DNA of 64,000 nucleotides from Limimonas halophila (GTDB lineage: Bacteria > Pseudomonadota > Alphaproteobacteria > Kiloniellales > Rhodovibrionaceae), in assembly GCF_900100655.1 (NCBI RefSeq), contig NZ_FNCE01000001.1, positions 434,001 through 498,000 on the forward strand, read 5' to 3'. The notes under the pieces are model-generated. The model ran no database searches. It worked only from the letters and a program-made list of their open reading frames with translations, and was not told where the DNA came from. Positions 9,418-18,909 of the stretch are shown here, one piece after another. Position 1 is the first letter of the stretch. Every line of letters begins with the position of its first letter. The translations under genes were made by a program, and so were the position numbers.

Positions 9418-9432
9418 TTAATCACCGGTTAA
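9418..9432. promoter_or_regulatory. CtrA-type binding site
   Basis: TTAA-TCACCGG-TTAA, an exact match to the full CtrA consensus TTAA-N7-TTAA. It lies between the divergent genes at 9365 (minus) and yebC at 9607 (plus), much closer to the former. CtrA itself is encoded at 54527–55288. Confidence 0.6.
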
Positions 9433-9606
9433 TCGGCGGCGTGCGGGCCTTTCCGCCCGGTGCGCCGTGTTGTTACAGCATAGGGCGGAATATCCGAGGA
9501 ACACGCGCGCACCGGCGACGCCGCCGCATCCGCCCGCGACACGCTGGCGGCGCCCGTCGCCGCACGCCGCGCGAGCACACCCGAAGGCGCAGGGAGATCG
9601 AGAGAC

Positions 9607-10380
9607 ATGGCGGGCCACTCGCAGTTTAAGAACATCATGTACCGCAAGGGCGCGCAGGACAAAAAGCGCGCCAAGCTGTTCACCAAGCTGAACCGCGAAA
9701 TCACCGTCGCCGTGCGCGAAAGCGGGCCCGAGCCCGAATCCAACCCGCGCCTGCGCCAGGCCATCGCCACGGCGCTCTACAACAACATGCCCAAGACCAA
9801 CATCGAGCGCGCCATCAAGAAGGCGACCGGCGCGGATGCCGGCGGCGAGTACCAGGAGGTGCGCTACGAGGGCTACGGGCCCGGCGGCGTCGCGGTCATC
9901 GTCGACGGGCTGACGGACAACCGCAACCGCACCGCCAGCGAGGTGCGCGCCGCGTTCAACAAGTACGGCGGCAAGATGGGCGAGCAGAACACCGCTGCCA
10001 TCATGTTCGAGCGCATCGGCCGCATCGTCTACGGCGACGACGTGGCGGATTACGACAGCATCTTCGAGGGCGCCGTGGAAGCCGGCGCCAAGGACGTCGA
10101 GCACACCCCGCCCACGGGCGAGGACGAGACCACGGGCGCTTACGAGATCATCTGCGAGGCCGAGGACTTCTCCGAGGTGCGCGAGGCGCTGCGCGAGCAG
10201 TTCGGCGATCCGCGCGAAGCGCGGCTCGGCTGGCGGCCCATGTCGACGCAGCCGGTGAGCGAGGAGGACGCCCAGACCCTCTTCAAGCTGCTGGACGCGC
10301 TGGAGGACAGCGACGACGTCCAGCAGGTGACCTCGAACTTCGAGGTGTCCGCGGACGTGATGCAGCGGCTGACGGCCTGA
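9607..10380 (+). CDS. yebC: YebC/PmpR-family protein
   Basis: A 257-aa member of the YebC/TACO1 family, described as a DNA-binding regulator in some bacteria and as a translation factor for difficult (for example proline-rich) sequences in others. It has the invariant N terminus MAGHSQFKNIMYRKGAQDKK, the TNIERAIKKATG segment and the YEGYGPGGVAVIVDGLTDN core. It directly precedes ruvC, one base apart, the usual proteobacterial order, and is probably first in a long transcript reaching the tol genes. Confidence 0.95.
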   Translation: MAGHSQFKNIMYRKGAQDKKRAKLFTKLNREITVAVRESGPEPESNPRLRQAIATALYNNMPKTNIERAIKKATGADAGGEYQEVRYEGYGPGGVAVIVDGLTDNRNRTASEVRAAFNKYGGKMGEQNTAAIMFERIGRIVYGDDVADYDSIFEGAVEAGAKDVEHTPPTGEDETTGAYEIICEAEDFSEVREALREQFGDPREARLGWRPMSTQPVSEEDAQTLFKLLDALEDSDDVQQVTSNFEVSADVMQRLTA

Positions 10381-10381
10381 G

Positions 10382-10894
10382 ATGCGCGTGCTCGGCCTGG
10401 ACCCGGGCCTGCGCCGCACCGGCTGGGGCGTCATCGAGAGCGCGGGCACGCGCCTGACGCACTTGGCCAACGGCGTGGTGACCACGGACAACACGCTGGA
10501 CACGGCCCAGCGGCTGGTCGAGCTGCACGAGGGGCTGTCAGCCGTGCTCGGCACCTACCGGCCGGACGCCGCGGCCGTGGAGGAGTCGCTCGCCAACAAG
10601 AACGCCAAGACCTCGCTGAAGCTCGGCGTGGCGCGCGGGGTCGTGCTCCTGGCGCCGGCGCAGGCGGGCCTGCCGGTGACGCAGTACCTGCCCATGATCG
10701 TGAAGAAGGCGGTCGTGGGCACGGGCCACGCGGAAAAGCAGCAGATCGCGCCCATGATCCAGCGCCTGCTGCCCGGCTGCGCCGTGGACAACGAGGACTC
10801 CGCCGACGCCCTGGCGGTGGCCATCTGCCACGCTCACCACGCCGGCACGCGCACCAGCTGGGCGAGCGTGGCACAGCAGGGGCGGGCGTCATGA
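10382..10894 (+). CDS. ruvC: Holliday junction resolvase RuvC
   Basis: Endonuclease that resolves Holliday junctions together with RuvAB. The 170-aa product has the acidic catalytic residues in GLDPG (Asp 7 area), VEES and the C-terminal DSADALAVAICHAHH. Length is normal. The stop overlaps the ruvA start (ATGA), implying translational coupling. Confidence 0.96.
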   Translation: MRVLGLDPGLRRTGWGVIESAGTRLTHLANGVVTTDNTLDTAQRLVELHEGLSAVLGTYRPDAAAVEESLANKNAKTSLKLGVARGVVLLAPAQAGLPVTQYLPMIVKKAVVGTGHAEKQQIAPMIQRLLPGCAVDNEDSADALAVAICHAHHAGTRTSWASVAQQGRAS

Positions 10895-11514
10895 TCGGCA
10901 AGCTGCGCGGCGCCATCGACGAGATCGACGAGGAATCCCTGCTGCTCGACGTGGGCGGCGTCGGCTACCTCGTCTTCGCGTCCTCGCGCACCCTGGCGGA
11001 CCTGCCGCCGCGCGGGCACACCGCCACGCTCGTGATCGTCACCCACGTGCGCGAGGACCACATCCACCTCTACGGCTTCACCGACCGGGCGGAGCGCGAC
11101 TGGTTCAACCTGCTGTGCACGGTGCAGGGCGTCAGCGTTCGTCACGCCCTTGCCATCTTGTCCGTGTTGGCTCCGGGCAAGCTGGCGGAGGCGATCGCGG
11201 CCCAGGACAAGCGCACGGTCTCGCGCGCGAACGGCGTGGGGCCGAAGCTGGCCGGCCGCATCGTCACCGAGCTGAAGGACAAGGCGCCCGGCCTCGCGGC
11301 CCCGGCCGCGGCCGCGGCGCCGGAGGCCGGTGCGGCCGAGGCGGCGGCCGACGACGGGGGCGGCGTGAGCGAGGACGCGGTTTCCGCGCTGGTCAATCTG
11401 GGCTATCAGCGGGCGCAGGCGTTCGGCGCCGTCTCGGCGGCGCGCACGCGCTTGGGCGATGACGCCGGGCTCGACGCGATCATCCGCGAGGGCCTGAAGG
11501 AGCTGACGGCATGA
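10891..11514 (+). CDS. ruvA: Holliday junction DNA helicase subunit RuvA
   Basis: Binds four-way junctions as a tetramer and loads RuvB. The 207-aa product has the N-terminal OB fold ([26 protein letters not shown], shown here only by its start MIGKLRG), helix-hairpin-helix segments around [12 protein letters not shown], an Ala-rich linker and the C-terminal RuvB-binding domain with [12 protein letters not shown]. It overlaps ruvC and ruvB by four bases on each side. Confidence 0.96.
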   Translation: MIGKLRGAIDEIDEESLLLDVGGVGYLVFASSRTLADLPPRGHTATLVIVTHVREDHIHLYGFTDRAERDWFNLLCTVQGVSVRHALAILSVLAPGKLAEAIAAQDKRTVSRANGVGPKLAGRIVTELKDKAPGLAAPAAAAAPEAGAAEAAADDGGGVSEDAVSALVNLGYQRAQAFGAVSAARTRLGDDAGLDAIIREGLKELTA

Positions 11515-12566
11515 GCGAGCAGCAGGCCCGCGAGGTGCAACCGGAAGCCACCGAGGCCGACGCCGCCGAGGCCACGCTGCGCCCGCAGCACCTGGAGGCC
11601 TTCGTCGGTCAGCAGGAACTGCGCGCCAACCTGCAGGTCTTCATCGAGGCGGCGCGCTCGCGCGGGGAGGCGCTGGACCACGTCCTCTTCTTCGGCCCGC
11701 CTGGGCTGGGCAAGACCACGCTGGCGCAGATCGTGGCGCGCGAGCTGGGGGTGAACTTCCGCCATACCTCCGGCCCGGTAATCGCCAAGCCGGGCGATCT
11801 GGCGGCGATCCTGACCAACCTGCAGCCGCACGACGTGCTCTTCATCGACGAGATCCACCGCCTCTCGCCGCAAGTGGAGGAAATCCTATACCCAGCGATG
11901 GAGGACTTCCAGCTCGACCTTGTGATCGGGGAGGGGCCGTCGGCGCGCTCGGTGCGCATCGACCTGCCGCCGTTCACGCTCGTCGGCGCGACCACCCGCT
12001 CGGGCCTGATCACGAACCCGCTGCGCGAGCGCTTCGGCATCCCCTTGCGCCTGGAGTTCTACACCCCGGCGGAGCTGGAGCGCATCGTGCGGCGCAGCGG
12101 CGAGCTGCTGGGCGCGACGATGACCGCCGACGGCGCCGCCGAAGTGGCCCGGCGGTCACGCGGGACACCGCGCGTGGCCGGGCGCCTGCTGCGGCGCGTG
12201 CGCGACTTCGCCGCCGTGGAGGGCGCGGCCGAGATCGACGGGGCCGTTGCCGACCGGGCGCTGCGGCGGCTGCAGGTGGATTCCCAGGGGCTGGATTCCA
12301 TGGATCACCGCTACCTCCGCTGCCTGGCGGAGACCTACACGGGCGGCCCGGCGGGCGTGGAAACCATGGCCGCCGCGCTGTCCGAACAGCGCGACGTGCT
12401 GGAGGACGTGATCGAGCCCTACCTGATCCAGCAGGGGCTGGTTCAGCGCACGCCGCGGGGCCGGCTGCTCACGGGCGCGGGCTACAAACACATGGGGCTG
12501 GCGCCGCCGGGCGATGCCGCGCCGGCCCGGGATCTGTTCAGCGGATCGGAGGACAGCGCTTCGTGA
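11511..12566 (+). CDS. ruvB: Holliday junction branch-migration ATPase RuvB
   Basis: AAA+ motor that drives branch migration. The 351-aa product has Walker [14 protein letters not shown], Walker [11 protein letters not shown], the sensor segment LVGATTRSG and the arginine-finger region, then a winged-helix C-terminal domain ([20 protein letters not shown]). Start and stop overlap ruvA and ybgC by four bases, so all four genes are translationally linked. Confidence 0.97.
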   Translation: MSEQQAREVQPEATEADAAEATLRPQHLEAFVGQQELRANLQVFIEAARSRGEALDHVLFFGPPGLGKTTLAQIVARELGVNFRHTSGPVIAKPGDLAAILTNLQPHDVLFIDEIHRLSPQVEEILYPAMEDFQLDLVIGEGPSARSVRIDLPPFTLVGATTRSGLITNPLRERFGIPLRLEFYTPAELERIVRRSGELLGATMTADGAAEVARRSRGTPRVAGRLLRRVRDFAAVEGAAEIDGAVADRALRRLQVDSQGLDSMDHRYLRCLAETYTGGPAGVETMAAALSEQRDVLEDVIEPYLIQQGLVQRTPRGRLLTGAGYKHMGLAPPGDAAPARDLFSGSEDSAS

Positions 12567-13057
12567 CCACGCCTTCGGCACCGGGAAATAACGCGAGCGG
12601 GCCCGGCGACGCGGCCCTGTCGGGCCGGTTGGAGAACGGCGCGCACCGCTTCTGGGTGCGCGTCTACTACGAGGACACCGACGCCGGGGGAATCGTCTAC
12701 CACGCCGCCTATCTGCACTTTGCCGAACGCGGGCGCACGGAGGCGCTGCGCCTGTGCGGCTTCGAGCAGACGGAGCTGCGCGAGCGCACGGGGATCATCC
12801 TGCCGGTTCGCGCCATCAGCCTGGACTACCGCCGCCCCTGCCGCCTGGACGAGCTGCTGGAGGTGCGCACCACGATCGCGCAGCGCTCGCGCACCAGCCT
12901 GCGCCTGCACCAGGCCATCGGCCCCAGCGGCGAGGCGGAGCCGCGCGTCGCCGTCGACGTGCGCGTGGTGGCGGTGAACGCCGAGGGACGCCCGACGCGC
13001 ATCCCCGAGGTCATCGCCGAGCGCCTGCTGACCGCGCTGCCGCCGGCCGAAAGCTGA
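12563..13057 (+). CDS. ybgC: Tol-Pal-associated acyl-CoA thioesterase YbgC
   Basis: Hot-dog-fold thioesterase linked to phospholipid metabolism and the Tol-Pal system. The 164-aa product has the signature [19 protein letters not shown] with the catalytic Asp and the ERGRTEALR helix. It starts with GTG at 12563, overlapping the ruvB stop as GTGA. The N-terminal 25 residues are low-complexity and not conserved, so a slightly later start is possible. It leads the tol genes as in most Proteobacteria. Confidence 0.92.
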   Translation: MTTPSAPGNNASGPGDAALSGRLENGAHRFWVRVYYEDTDAGGIVYHAAYLHFAERGRTEALRLCGFEQTELRERTGIILPVRAISLDYRRPCRLDELLEVRTTIAQRSRTSLRLHQAIGPSGEAEPRVAVDVRVVAVNAEGRPTRIPEVIAERLLTALPPAES

Positions 13058-13106
13058 CCCGGCCGCAGCCATCCCGTTCCACCGACACGAAAGAGCCGGA
13101 CACGCC

Positions 13107-13838
13107 ATGGCGAACGCCGCTGTCGAGACCGCACAGACCGTGGGCCCCGCCGCGGCCAACGACCTGACCCTGTGGTCGCTGTTCGTGGACGCCGACATCG
13201 TGGTCAAGTTCGTGATGCTGCTGCTGATCGCGGCGTCCGTCTGGACCTGGGCCATCATCTTCGAGAAGGCCGTGACGTTGCGCCGTCTGCGCCGGCGTGC
13301 CGACGCCTTCGAGGAAATCTTCTGGTCGGGCGGCTCGCTCGATGATCTCTACGACCGCGTGGCGCTCGCGCCGACGGACCCGCTGTCGGCGGTGTTCGTG
13401 GCGGCCATGCGCGAGTGGCGGCGCTTCACCGCGCGCGCGTCCTCGGCCAGGGACGAGACGGTGCAGAGCCTGCAGCAGCGCGTCGAGCGCGTCATGGACG
13501 TCACGATGGGGCGCGAGATGTCGCGCCTGGAACGCCAGATGATCTTCCTGGCCTCGGTCGGCTCGGCCGCGCCGTTCGTGGGATTGTTCGGCACGGTGTG
13601 GGGGATCATGAATTCCTTCACCTCGATCGCCGCGTCGCAGAACACCTCGCTGGCCGTGGTGGCGCCCGGCATCGCGGAGGCGCTGTTCGCCACGGCGCTC
13701 GGCCTGGTGGCGGCGATTCCGGCGGTCGTGGCCTACAACAAGCTGACGACGGATATCACGCGCTTCGGCGACCGCACCGAGGCCTTCGCCGGGGAGTTCT
13801 CGGCGATCCTGTCGCGTCAGCTCGAGGAGATGCAGTAA
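13107..13838 (+). CDS. tolQ: Tol-Pal inner-membrane protein TolQ
   Basis: Proton-channel subunit (MotA/ExbB family) that energises TolA for outer-membrane constriction at division. The 243-aa product shows three membrane spans: near residues 25–50 (FVMLLLIAASVWTWAIIF), and a pair around LASVGSAAPFVGLFGTVWG and AEALFATALGLVAAIPAVVAY. It is followed after 3 bp by tolR. Confidence 0.95.
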   Translation: MANAAVETAQTVGPAAANDLTLWSLFVDADIVVKFVMLLLIAASVWTWAIIFEKAVTLRRLRRRADAFEEIFWSGGSLDDLYDRVALAPTDPLSAVFVAAMREWRRFTARASSARDETVQSLQQRVERVMDVTMGREMSRLERQMIFLASVGSAAPFVGLFGTVWGIMNSFTSIAASQNTSLAVVAPGIAEALFATALGLVAAIPAVVAYNKLTTDITRFGDRTEAFAGEFSAILSRQLEEMQ

Positions 13839-13841
13839 GCC

Positions 13842-14291
13842 ATGGCCGGCGGCGACATGAACGGCGGGCCCAAGCTCGGGCGCCGGGGGCGGCGCCGGCG
13901 CGGCCACACGCCCATGAGCCAGATCAACGTGACGCCCTTCGTGGACGTCATGCTGGTGCTGCTCATCGTCTTCATGGTGACGGCGCCGCTCATCACCGTG
14001 GCCGTGCCCGTGCAGCTGCCGCGTACGGATGCGCAGACGGTGAACGAGCCCGTCGAGCCGCTGGTGGTCACGGTCAAGCAGGACGGCACCATCTTCCTGC
14101 AGGAAACCGAGGTGGAACCGGGCAAGCTGGTCCCGCGGCTGCGCGCCATCACCGAGCGCAAGCCGGGTACGCGCATCTATGTGCGCGGGGACGAGCGCTT
14201 GGCCTACGGCGAGATCATGGAGGTGATGGGGATCATCAACGACGCCGGCTTCACGCGCGTCGCGCTCGTGTCCAACCGCAAGGGCCAGTGA
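13842..14291 (+). CDS. tolR: Tol-Pal inner-membrane protein TolR
   Basis: ExbD-family partner of TolQ. The 149-aa product has a basic, Gly-rich cytoplasmic tail, then one membrane span with the conserved channel aspartate (NVTPFVDVMLVLLIVFMVTA) and a periplasmic domain ending with GEIMEVMGIINDAGFTRVAL. Length and motif are normal. It lies 3 bp after tolQ and 4 bp before tolA. Confidence 0.95.
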   Translation: MAGGDMNGGPKLGRRGRRRRGHTPMSQINVTPFVDVMLVLLIVFMVTAPLITVAVPVQLPRTDAQTVNEPVEPLVVTVKQDGTIFLQETEVEPGKLVPRLRAITERKPGTRIYVRGDERLAYGEIMEVMGIINDAGFTRVALVSNRKGQ

Positions 14292-14295
14292 GCCC

Positions 14296-15360
14296 ATGCG
14301 CTCGCCGCTGGTCTATTCGCTGTTGCTTCACCTGGCGGTGGCCGTCGGCCTGACCGTGGGCGCCCCCGATTTCGGCGATCCCATGCCCGCGGAGCAGCCC
14401 GTGCCCGTCAGCGTCGTCAGCGAGGAGGAGTTAGCGAAGCAGCTCGGCGAGGCGCCGCCGGAACCGAAAGAAAGCGAGCCAAAGCAGGCAAAGCCCGAGG
14501 AGCCGGAAGAGCAGGCCCCCGATCCGCCGGAGGAGCCGGCGGAGCCCGCCCCTGAGCCGCCACAGGAGCAGGCCGATACGTCGAGCGCGCCGGCCGTGCC
14601 CGAAAGTGCGCAGCAGCCCGATCCCGAGCCCGCGCCGGAACCGGAGCCCGAGCCCAAGCAGCAGGCGGCGGTGCAGCCGGCGGAGACCCCGGACCCCGCG
14701 CCCGAACCGGAACCGGAGGCGGAGCCAGCACCGCCGACGCCGCAGCAGCGCCCGGAGAAGCCGGAACCGGAGCCCGCCGAGCAGCCCGATCCGGAACCCG
14801 AGCCCGAGGAGTCGGCGCCGGAAGCGCAGGACCAGCAGCCCGAGCCCACGCCCGCGCAGCCGCCGGAAAAGCCGCGCGTGGAAATGGCCGAAAAGTCCGA
14901 GGAGTCCTCGGAACGCAACCTGGATTCGATCCTCAAGGACGTGGAAAAGTCCCTGGGGAACGAGTCGCAACCGGATCAGGCCAAGGCCGACGAGCCGGCG
15001 CCCGAGGAACCGCGCGAGCAGCAGGCCGCGGCCGAGAAGCAGAGCGACCGCGTCACGGCCAGCCAGCGCCAGGCCATCCGCCGCGAGATCGAGGGGTGCT
15101 GGAACGTCCCGGCGGGCGCGCGCGACGCTGAAGAGCTGGTGGTGAAGCTGCGCGTCACCTTCAACCCGGACCGCTCGGTGGGCTCGATCGAGATCCGGAA
15201 CGACGAGCGCATGGACAACTCCTTCTTCTCCGCCGCCGCGCGTAGCGCCGCGCGCGCGGTGCACATCTGCTCGCCGCTGGAAAGCCTCCCGCCGGATGCG
15301 TACGACACGTGGCGCGTCATGGAGCTGACCTTTGACCCCAAGGAGATGCTGGACTCATGA
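14296..15360 (+). CDS. tolA: TolA-like envelope-spanning protein
   Basis: TolA bridges the inner membrane and Pal/TolB. The 354-aa product has an N-terminal anchor (SPLVYSLLLHLAVAVGLTVG), a very long Pro/Glu/Ala-rich segment around residues 35–200 in place of the usual Ala/Lys/Glu helix, and a C-terminal TonB/TolA-like domain with the paired-cysteine region EGCWNVPAGARD and AVHICSPLESLP. The Pro-Glu repeats are low complexity, so similarity there means little; position and both end domains make the call. Confidence 0.88.
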   Translation: MRSPLVYSLLLHLAVAVGLTVGAPDFGDPMPAEQPVPVSVVSEEELAKQLGEAPPEPKESEPKQAKPEEPEEQAPDPPEEPAEPAPEPPQEQADTSSAPAVPESAQQPDPEPAPEPEPEPKQQAAVQPAETPDPAPEPEPEAEPAPPTPQQRPEKPEPEPAEQPDPEPEPEESAPEAQDQQPEPTPAQPPEKPRVEMAEKSEESSERNLDSILKDVEKSLGNESQPDQAKADEPAPEEPREQQAAAEKQSDRVTASQRQAIRREIEGCWNVPAGARDAEELVVKLRVTFNPDRSVGSIEIRNDERMDNSFFSAAARSAARAVHICSPLESLPPDAYDTWRVMELTFDPKEMLDS

Positions 15361-15496
15361 CCGTCGCTTGCCATCCTGATGGCGGGTGACCACAAAAACG
15401 TTGGCGCCGGGCCAAACTTTTGCCCCGTCCGTGCCCCATCCCTTGCCCAAGGCCGGCGCACCCGGCCGCGGGGACCGAGCCGCAAACGGAGACACC

Positions 15497-16846
15497 ATGG
15501 CGCCGTGGAGCCGCCGACGCTTTCTCTCGACCAGTTTCCGCACCGCCCTCGCGGCCGCGCCGGCGATGACGCTCGCACCCGCGGTCAGGGCGGCGCTGAA
15601 GCTGGACATCACGCGCGGGCAGGTGGAGCCGCTGCCCATCGCGGTGACCGACTTTCACGGGTCCAGCGCGGCGCTGCACGAGCGCGGCGGGCGGATCCGT
15701 GACGTCATCACGCAGAACATGCAACGCTCGGCGCTGTTCGAGCCCATCGACCAGCGCGCCTTCATCCAGGAACCGGCGAGCCTGCAGGGCGGCCCGCGCT
15801 TTTCCGACTGGCGCCAGATCAACGCCCAGGCGCTGGTCAGCGGCTCCATGCGCGAGGCGGAGAACGGCCAGCTGCGAGTCGCCTTCCGGCTGTGGGACGT
15901 CTTCGCCGAGCAGCAGATGACGGGGCTGGCCTACACCACGCAGCCGGACAACTGGCGGCGCGTGGCGCACATCATCTCCGACGCCATCTACCGCGAGCTG
16001 ACCGGCGAGCAGGGCTACTTCGACACGCGCATCGTCTACATCGCCGCCGAGGGACCGCAGACCGACCGCACCAAGCGGCTCGCGATCATGGACCAGGACG
16101 GCGCCAACCACCGCTACCTGACGGATGGCGCCAACCTCGTGCTCACGCCGCGCTTCTCGCCGACGACGCAGGAAATCACCTACGTCAGCTACGTCCAGCG
16201 CATGCCGCGCGTCTACCTCTACAACCTCAACACCGGCCAGCGCGAGGTGATCGGCGAGTTTCCGGGCATGACCTTCGCGCCGCGCTTCCACCCCGACGGC
16301 AACCACGTCGTCATGGCGCTGGACACCGAAGGCAACGCCGACCTTTACGAGCTGGATCTGCGCACGCGCGAGCGCCGGCGCCTGACCGAAGGACCCTCGA
16401 TCGACATCTCGGCGTCCTATGCGCCCGACGGCAATCGGCTGGTGTTCAACTCCAACCGGGGCGGGAGCCTGCAACTCTACACGATGAACGCCGACGGCAC
16501 CGACGTGACCCGCATCTCCTTCGGCGACGGGCGCTACGCCACCCCCGTGTGGTCGCCGCGCGGCGACCTGATCGCCTTCACGCGCCAGGCGGATGGCGTC
16601 TTCTACATCGGGGTCATGCGCCCCGACGGTTCCGACGAGCGCATGCTCACCAAGGGCTACCGCGTGGAAGGGCCGAGCTGGGCGCCCAACGGCCGCGTGC
16701 TGTGCTTCTTCCGCCGCGATCGGGCGAATGACGAAGGCGAGTTCAAGAGTTCGCTGCGCACCATCGATCTGACCGGCTTCAACGAACAGGAGCTGGAAAC
16801 CCCCATGGATGCCTCCGATCCGTCCTGGTCGCCGCCGCTGCCGTAA
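15497..16846 (+). CDS. tolB: periplasmic Tol-Pal protein TolB, with Tat-like signal
   Basis: Periplasmic β-propeller that contacts Pal and TolA. The 449-aa product has an N-terminal domain followed by repeated propeller blades ([60 protein letters not shown]). The frame is open upstream, but the ATG at 15497 follows ACGGAG and begins a signal sequence. That signal reads SRRRFLS before a hydrophobic stretch, matching the twin-arginine pattern S-R-R-x-F-L, with a likely cut after AVRA. TolB elsewhere usually uses Sec. Confidence 0.94.
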   Translation: MAPWSRRRFLSTSFRTALAAAPAMTLAPAVRAALKLDITRGQVEPLPIAVTDFHGSSAALHERGGRIRDVITQNMQRSALFEPIDQRAFIQEPASLQGGPRFSDWRQINAQALVSGSMREAENGQLRVAFRLWDVFAEQQMTGLAYTTQPDNWRRVAHIISDAIYRELTGEQGYFDTRIVYIAAEGPQTDRTKRLAIMDQDGANHRYLTDGANLVLTPRFSPTTQEITYVSYVQRMPRVYLYNLNTGQREVIGEFPGMTFAPRFHPDGNHVVMALDTEGNADLYELDLRTRERRRLTEGPSIDISASYAPDGNRLVFNSNRGGSLQLYTMNADGTDVTRISFGDGRYATPVWSPRGDLIAFTRQADGVFYIGVMRPDGSDERMLTKGYRVEGPSWAPNGRVLCFFRRDRANDEGEFKSSLRTIDLTGFNEQELETPMDASDPSWSPPLP

Positions 16847-16987
16847 GCGCGGCGCGTCGCCCGGGCCCGTCGAAAGCGCAGCGTTTTTTCGATGAAAGAC
16901 ATGGATTCACCCCGGTGCGCGCGATCCGACGAATGGTTCGATTTGTCGTTTACGCGAAACCGGGGTGCCGGTGCCTTCCAGGTGATC

Positions 16988-17016
16988 TTGAAGCGACTTG
17001 GCGGTGTGGCTAGGCT
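16988..17016 (+). promoter_or_regulatory. predicted promoter of pal
   Basis: TTGAAG and TAGGCT with exactly 17 bp between, in the 332-bp gap (16847–17178) between tolB and pal. The core GGCTAGGCTCTGCC is almost identical to that of the predicted promoter at 45224–45252. Apart from this, nothing else was recognised in the gap. It would let pal and cpoB be expressed apart from tolQRAB. Confidence 0.5.
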
Positions 17017-17178
17017 CTGCCCGACTGACATCCGTGCCCGCCGCCCATCGGACCGGGGGACCGGTGGATGCGTCGGGCGCCGCACCGCCATCCCGAGGGC
17101 GCACATCCAAGGGGGCCGACCCGGATCGCGGGCGCTCACCACACCAACCGCCGGGGACAGATCGCAAAGGGGACAACC

Positions 17179-17760
17179 ATGTGGCGACTCGCATCCGCGC
17201 TGACCGCCGCGCTGCTTCTGGCGGCGTGCTCGACCACGCCGGACAAGCAGGCCGAACAGACCAGCACGAACACGGAAACCCAGGTCGAAACGCAGAGCAG
17301 CGGCGACCAGTCGGGCACGACGCAGGGTGAAAAGGCCGAGACCGGCGACGTCCAGCAGGAGGAGCTGGACGAGGGCCCCGAGCCGGGTACGCAGCAGGAT
17401 CTCGTCGTCGACGTTGGCGACCGCGTCTTCTTCGCCTTCGACAAATCCTCGCTGAGCGATGAGGCGAAGCAGACGATCGAGCGCTTGGCCGCGTGGATGC
17501 GCGAGAACGCCGACACCACGATCACGATCGAGGGGCACGCCGACGAGCGCGGCACGCGCGAGTACAACCTCGCCCTGGGCGCCCGCCGCGCCAGCGCGGT
17601 CAAGGACTACCTCGTGGCGCTCGGCATCAACCCCAATCGCCTGCAGACGGTCTCCTACGGCGAGGAGCGCCCGGCGGTGCTCGGCTCCAATGAAGAGGCC
17701 TGGGCGAAAAACCGGCGCGCCGTCTTCAAGGTGGACGACACGGCCGCGGGCACGACCTGA
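17179..17760 (+). CDS. pal: peptidoglycan-associated lipoprotein Pal
   Basis: Outer-membrane lipoprotein that binds peptidoglycan and TolB. The 193-aa precursor has a lipoprotein signal with lipobox LLAAC (Cys at about residue 17), a Gln/Thr/Glu-rich tether, and an OmpA-like domain with VFFAFDKSSLSDEAKQ and the peptidoglycan-binding EGHADERGTREYNLALG. The ATG at 17179 follows AAAGGGGAC; longer upstream readings would bury the signal peptide and were rejected. Confidence 0.95.
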   Translation: MWRLASALTAALLLAACSTTPDKQAEQTSTNTETQVETQSSGDQSGTTQGEKAETGDVQQEELDEGPEPGTQQDLVVDVGDRVFFAFDKSSLSDEAKQTIERLAAWMRENADTTITIEGHADERGTREYNLALGARRASAVKDYLVALGINPNRLQTVSYGEERPAVLGSNEEAWAKNRRAVFKVDDTAAGTT

Positions 17761-17850
17761 TCGCGGTGAGCGCCGCTTGGCGTCCACATTTGTGCCATGA
17801 AGATCGGCCACGCCGGTCCTGAAACGGCTCGGAGGCAAGGAGTGACGACG

Positions 17851-18909
17851 ATGCCACGCAGTCGACGGGGCACGGTTGGCCGATGCGGGCTCGTGCTGGC
17901 GGCGCCGGTTGTGCTGGCGCTGCTGGCGCCCATGCCGGCCGGGGCGCAGAGCGACGGGAACCTCCAGAACCTCGTGCAGAAGATCGAGCGCCTGCAGCGC
18001 GAGGTTCAAACGCTGCAGCGCGCCGTCTACAAGGGCGAGGAACCGCCCGAGCCCGAGCCGTCGCAATCGCAGGCAAACGCCGGCGGGCAGGGCGGCGGCA
18101 TGCCGTCCGCCGCGGCGGCGCAGCTGCAAAGCCGCGTCTCCAGCCTGACCGAGCAGCTCCAGCGGCTCACGGGCCAGATCGAGGAAACCGGCTTCAAGCT
18201 GCGCAAGCTCAGCCAGCGCGTCGACCGGCTGGCAAAGGACGTGAACTTCCGGCTGAGCCGTCTGGAGAAGCAGGTGAGCGGCGGCACCGCCGCGGGGTCG
18301 GTCGGCGGCGTCCAGAAGCCCGCCGTGCCGGTCGGTGGCGGCGCGCAGACGGCGTCTGCCAGCGGGCAGGCCGGCTCGGCCTCGGCTGCCGGCGGCCAGC
18401 AGAACGGCGAGGGGGACACGCAGACGCTCGGCAGCGTGTCGCAGAAGACGGTCGACGATCTGCGCAGCGAGCAGCCGAGCGGGCCGAGCAACGACGCCAG
18501 CGACGTCCTTCCCGACAAGGCGCCGGGCAAGCAGTACCAGCATGCCTTCCGGCTGTTGCAGCAGGCCGACTACGGCAAGGCGGAAACGGCGCTCCAGGCC
18601 TTCGTCAAGGCGCATCCCGAGCACGACCTCGCCGGCAACGCCAAGTACTGGCTGGGCGAGACCTACTACGTTCGCGGGAACTACAAGAAGGCCGCCGCGA
18701 CCTTCGCGGAGGGCTACAAGACCTATCCAGAGGGCAACAAGGCACCCGACAATCTCTTGAAGCTCGGGATGTCGCTGGCCGCGCTGGAACGCACCGAGGA
18801 CGCGTGCGGGATCTTCCGCGAACTGATGAAGCGCTACCCCGACGCGCCCGCGAACATCCGCCAGCGCGCCAAGCGCGAGCAACAGAAGCTGGACTGTCCC
18901 AAGGCGTGA
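17851..18909 (+). CDS. cpoB: cell division coordinator CpoB (YbgF)
   Basis: Periplasmic TPR protein that couples peptidoglycan synthesis to Tol-Pal. The 352-aa precursor has a Sec signal (LVLAAPVVLALLAPMPAGAQ), an N-terminal coiled coil (KIERLQREVQTLQRAVY and a second one near residue 110), a Gly/Ser/Gln-rich linker and C-terminal TPR-like repeats beginning YQHAFRLLQQADYGKAE. The start at 17851 has AAGGAG 8 bp upstream; a GTG nine bases earlier is also possible. The stop overlaps the tilS start. Confidence 0.92.
   Translation: MPRSRRGTVGRCGLVLAAPVVLALLAPMPAGAQSDGNLQNLVQKIERLQREVQTLQRAVYKGEEPPEPEPSQSQANAGGQGGGMPSAAAAQLQSRVSSLTEQLQRLTGQIEETGFKLRKLSQRVDRLAKDVNFRLSRLEKQVSGGTAAGSVGGVQKPAVPVGGGAQTASASGQAGSASAAGGQQNGEGDTQTLGSVSQKTVDDLRSEQPSGPSNDASDVLPDKAPGKQYQHAFRLLQQADYGKAETALQAFVKAHPEHDLAGNAKYWLGETYYVRGNYKKAAATFAEGYKTYPEGNKAPDNLLKLGMSLAALERTEDACGIFRELMKRYPDAPANIRQRAKREQQKLDCPKA

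Noticed and set aside
14400-15000. Repeat-like DNA inside tolA taken as a possible repeat array
   Set aside because: It is low-complexity Pro/Glu/Ala coding sequence of a TolA-like protein, not a CRISPR or satellite array.
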